From Thermoplasmata archaeon (GTDB lineage: Archaea; Thermoplasmatota; Thermoplasmata; Thermoplasmatales; Thermoplasmataceae): a stretch of DNA of 5,425 bases. Of this stretch, positions 5,308-5,425 are shown piece by piece (position 1 is the first letter of the stretch; the number at the start of each line of letters is the position of its first letter). The DNA lies in assembly GCA_021797265.1 (NCBI GenBank), contig JAJZZZ010000099.1:1-5425 (forward strand), read 5' to 3'. The translations under genes and the position numbers were made by a program. The notes beneath the pieces are model-generated. The model worked only from the letters and a program-made list of their open reading frames with translations, ran no database searches and had not been told where the DNA came from.

Positions 5308-5425
5308 TTACTGTCCTCCCCTTCTCTCCTTAGCCTTCATTCTGAGGCCGGTATAACCGCACTTTCTGCACCTTGTGGCATTGGGTGAATTCCTTGCGTC
5401 ACATCTCATGCAGATCTTCTTGTTT
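5308..5425 (-). CDS. rpl40e: Ribosomal protein L40e (C-terminal part, cut by window edge)
   Basis: The last 38 residues are visible; the start lies beyond the right edge, probably by about 10-15 codons given the roughly 50-residue family. The protein is a small zinc-ribbon component of the archaeal and eukaryotic large ribosomal subunit. The two zinc knuckles are clear: CMRC, then ten residues, then CRKC, followed by the family-typical [15 protein letters not shown] and a TAA stop. In eukaryotes the homologue is made as a ubiquitin fusion; whether anything is fused upstream here cannot be seen. purQ starts nine bases after the stop and is likely on the same transcript. Confidence 0.93.
   Translation of the reverse strand, partial: NKKICMRCDARNSPNATRCRKCGYTGLRMKAKERRGGQ

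Overview
The window looks like chromosomal DNA of an archaeon, most likely a Thermoplasmatales-like euryarchaeon. The seen evidence is a ribosomal protein L40e gene (an archaeal/eukaryotic protein), a fused gamma-alpha 2-oxoacid:ferredoxin oxidoreductase with a YPITP motif, a UPF0200 P-loop protein (an archaeal family), a TATA box about 28 bases before a start codon (leaderless geometry), and poly-T tracts after a stop codon. The assignment below archaeal level is inference.

Layout, left to right. Bases 1-269 (+) hold the end of, or a complete small, membrane protein of unknown function. A short convergent gap follows, with a T-tract terminator for the next operon. Bases 375-3186 (-) are a two-gene operon for 2-oxoacid:ferredoxin oxidoreductase, alpha then beta, overlapping by 11 bases. 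Bases 3187-3662 are a 476-base divergent intergenic region, visibly AT-rich, with the operon promoter on its left and an unusual concentration of perfect stem-loops in its middle. Bases 3663-4526 (+) are a second two-gene operon: an unrecognised 97-residue protein whose C-terminal tail resembles that of the ribosomal stalk protein, then a UPF0200 nucleotide-kinase-like protein. The UPF0200 gene ends inside the tail of purQ (-), which follows the gene for ribosomal protein L40e (-, cut by the right edge) after nine bases.

Functionally this is mostly housekeeping: ferredoxin-linked oxidation of 2-oxoacids to acyl-CoA, purine synthesis, and translation. The two places that standard annotation does not explain are the acidic, stalk-like tail of the 97-residue protein and the hairpin-rich segment at about 3283-3563. 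I saw no CRISPR array, tRNA, rRNA, intact mobile element or defence system.
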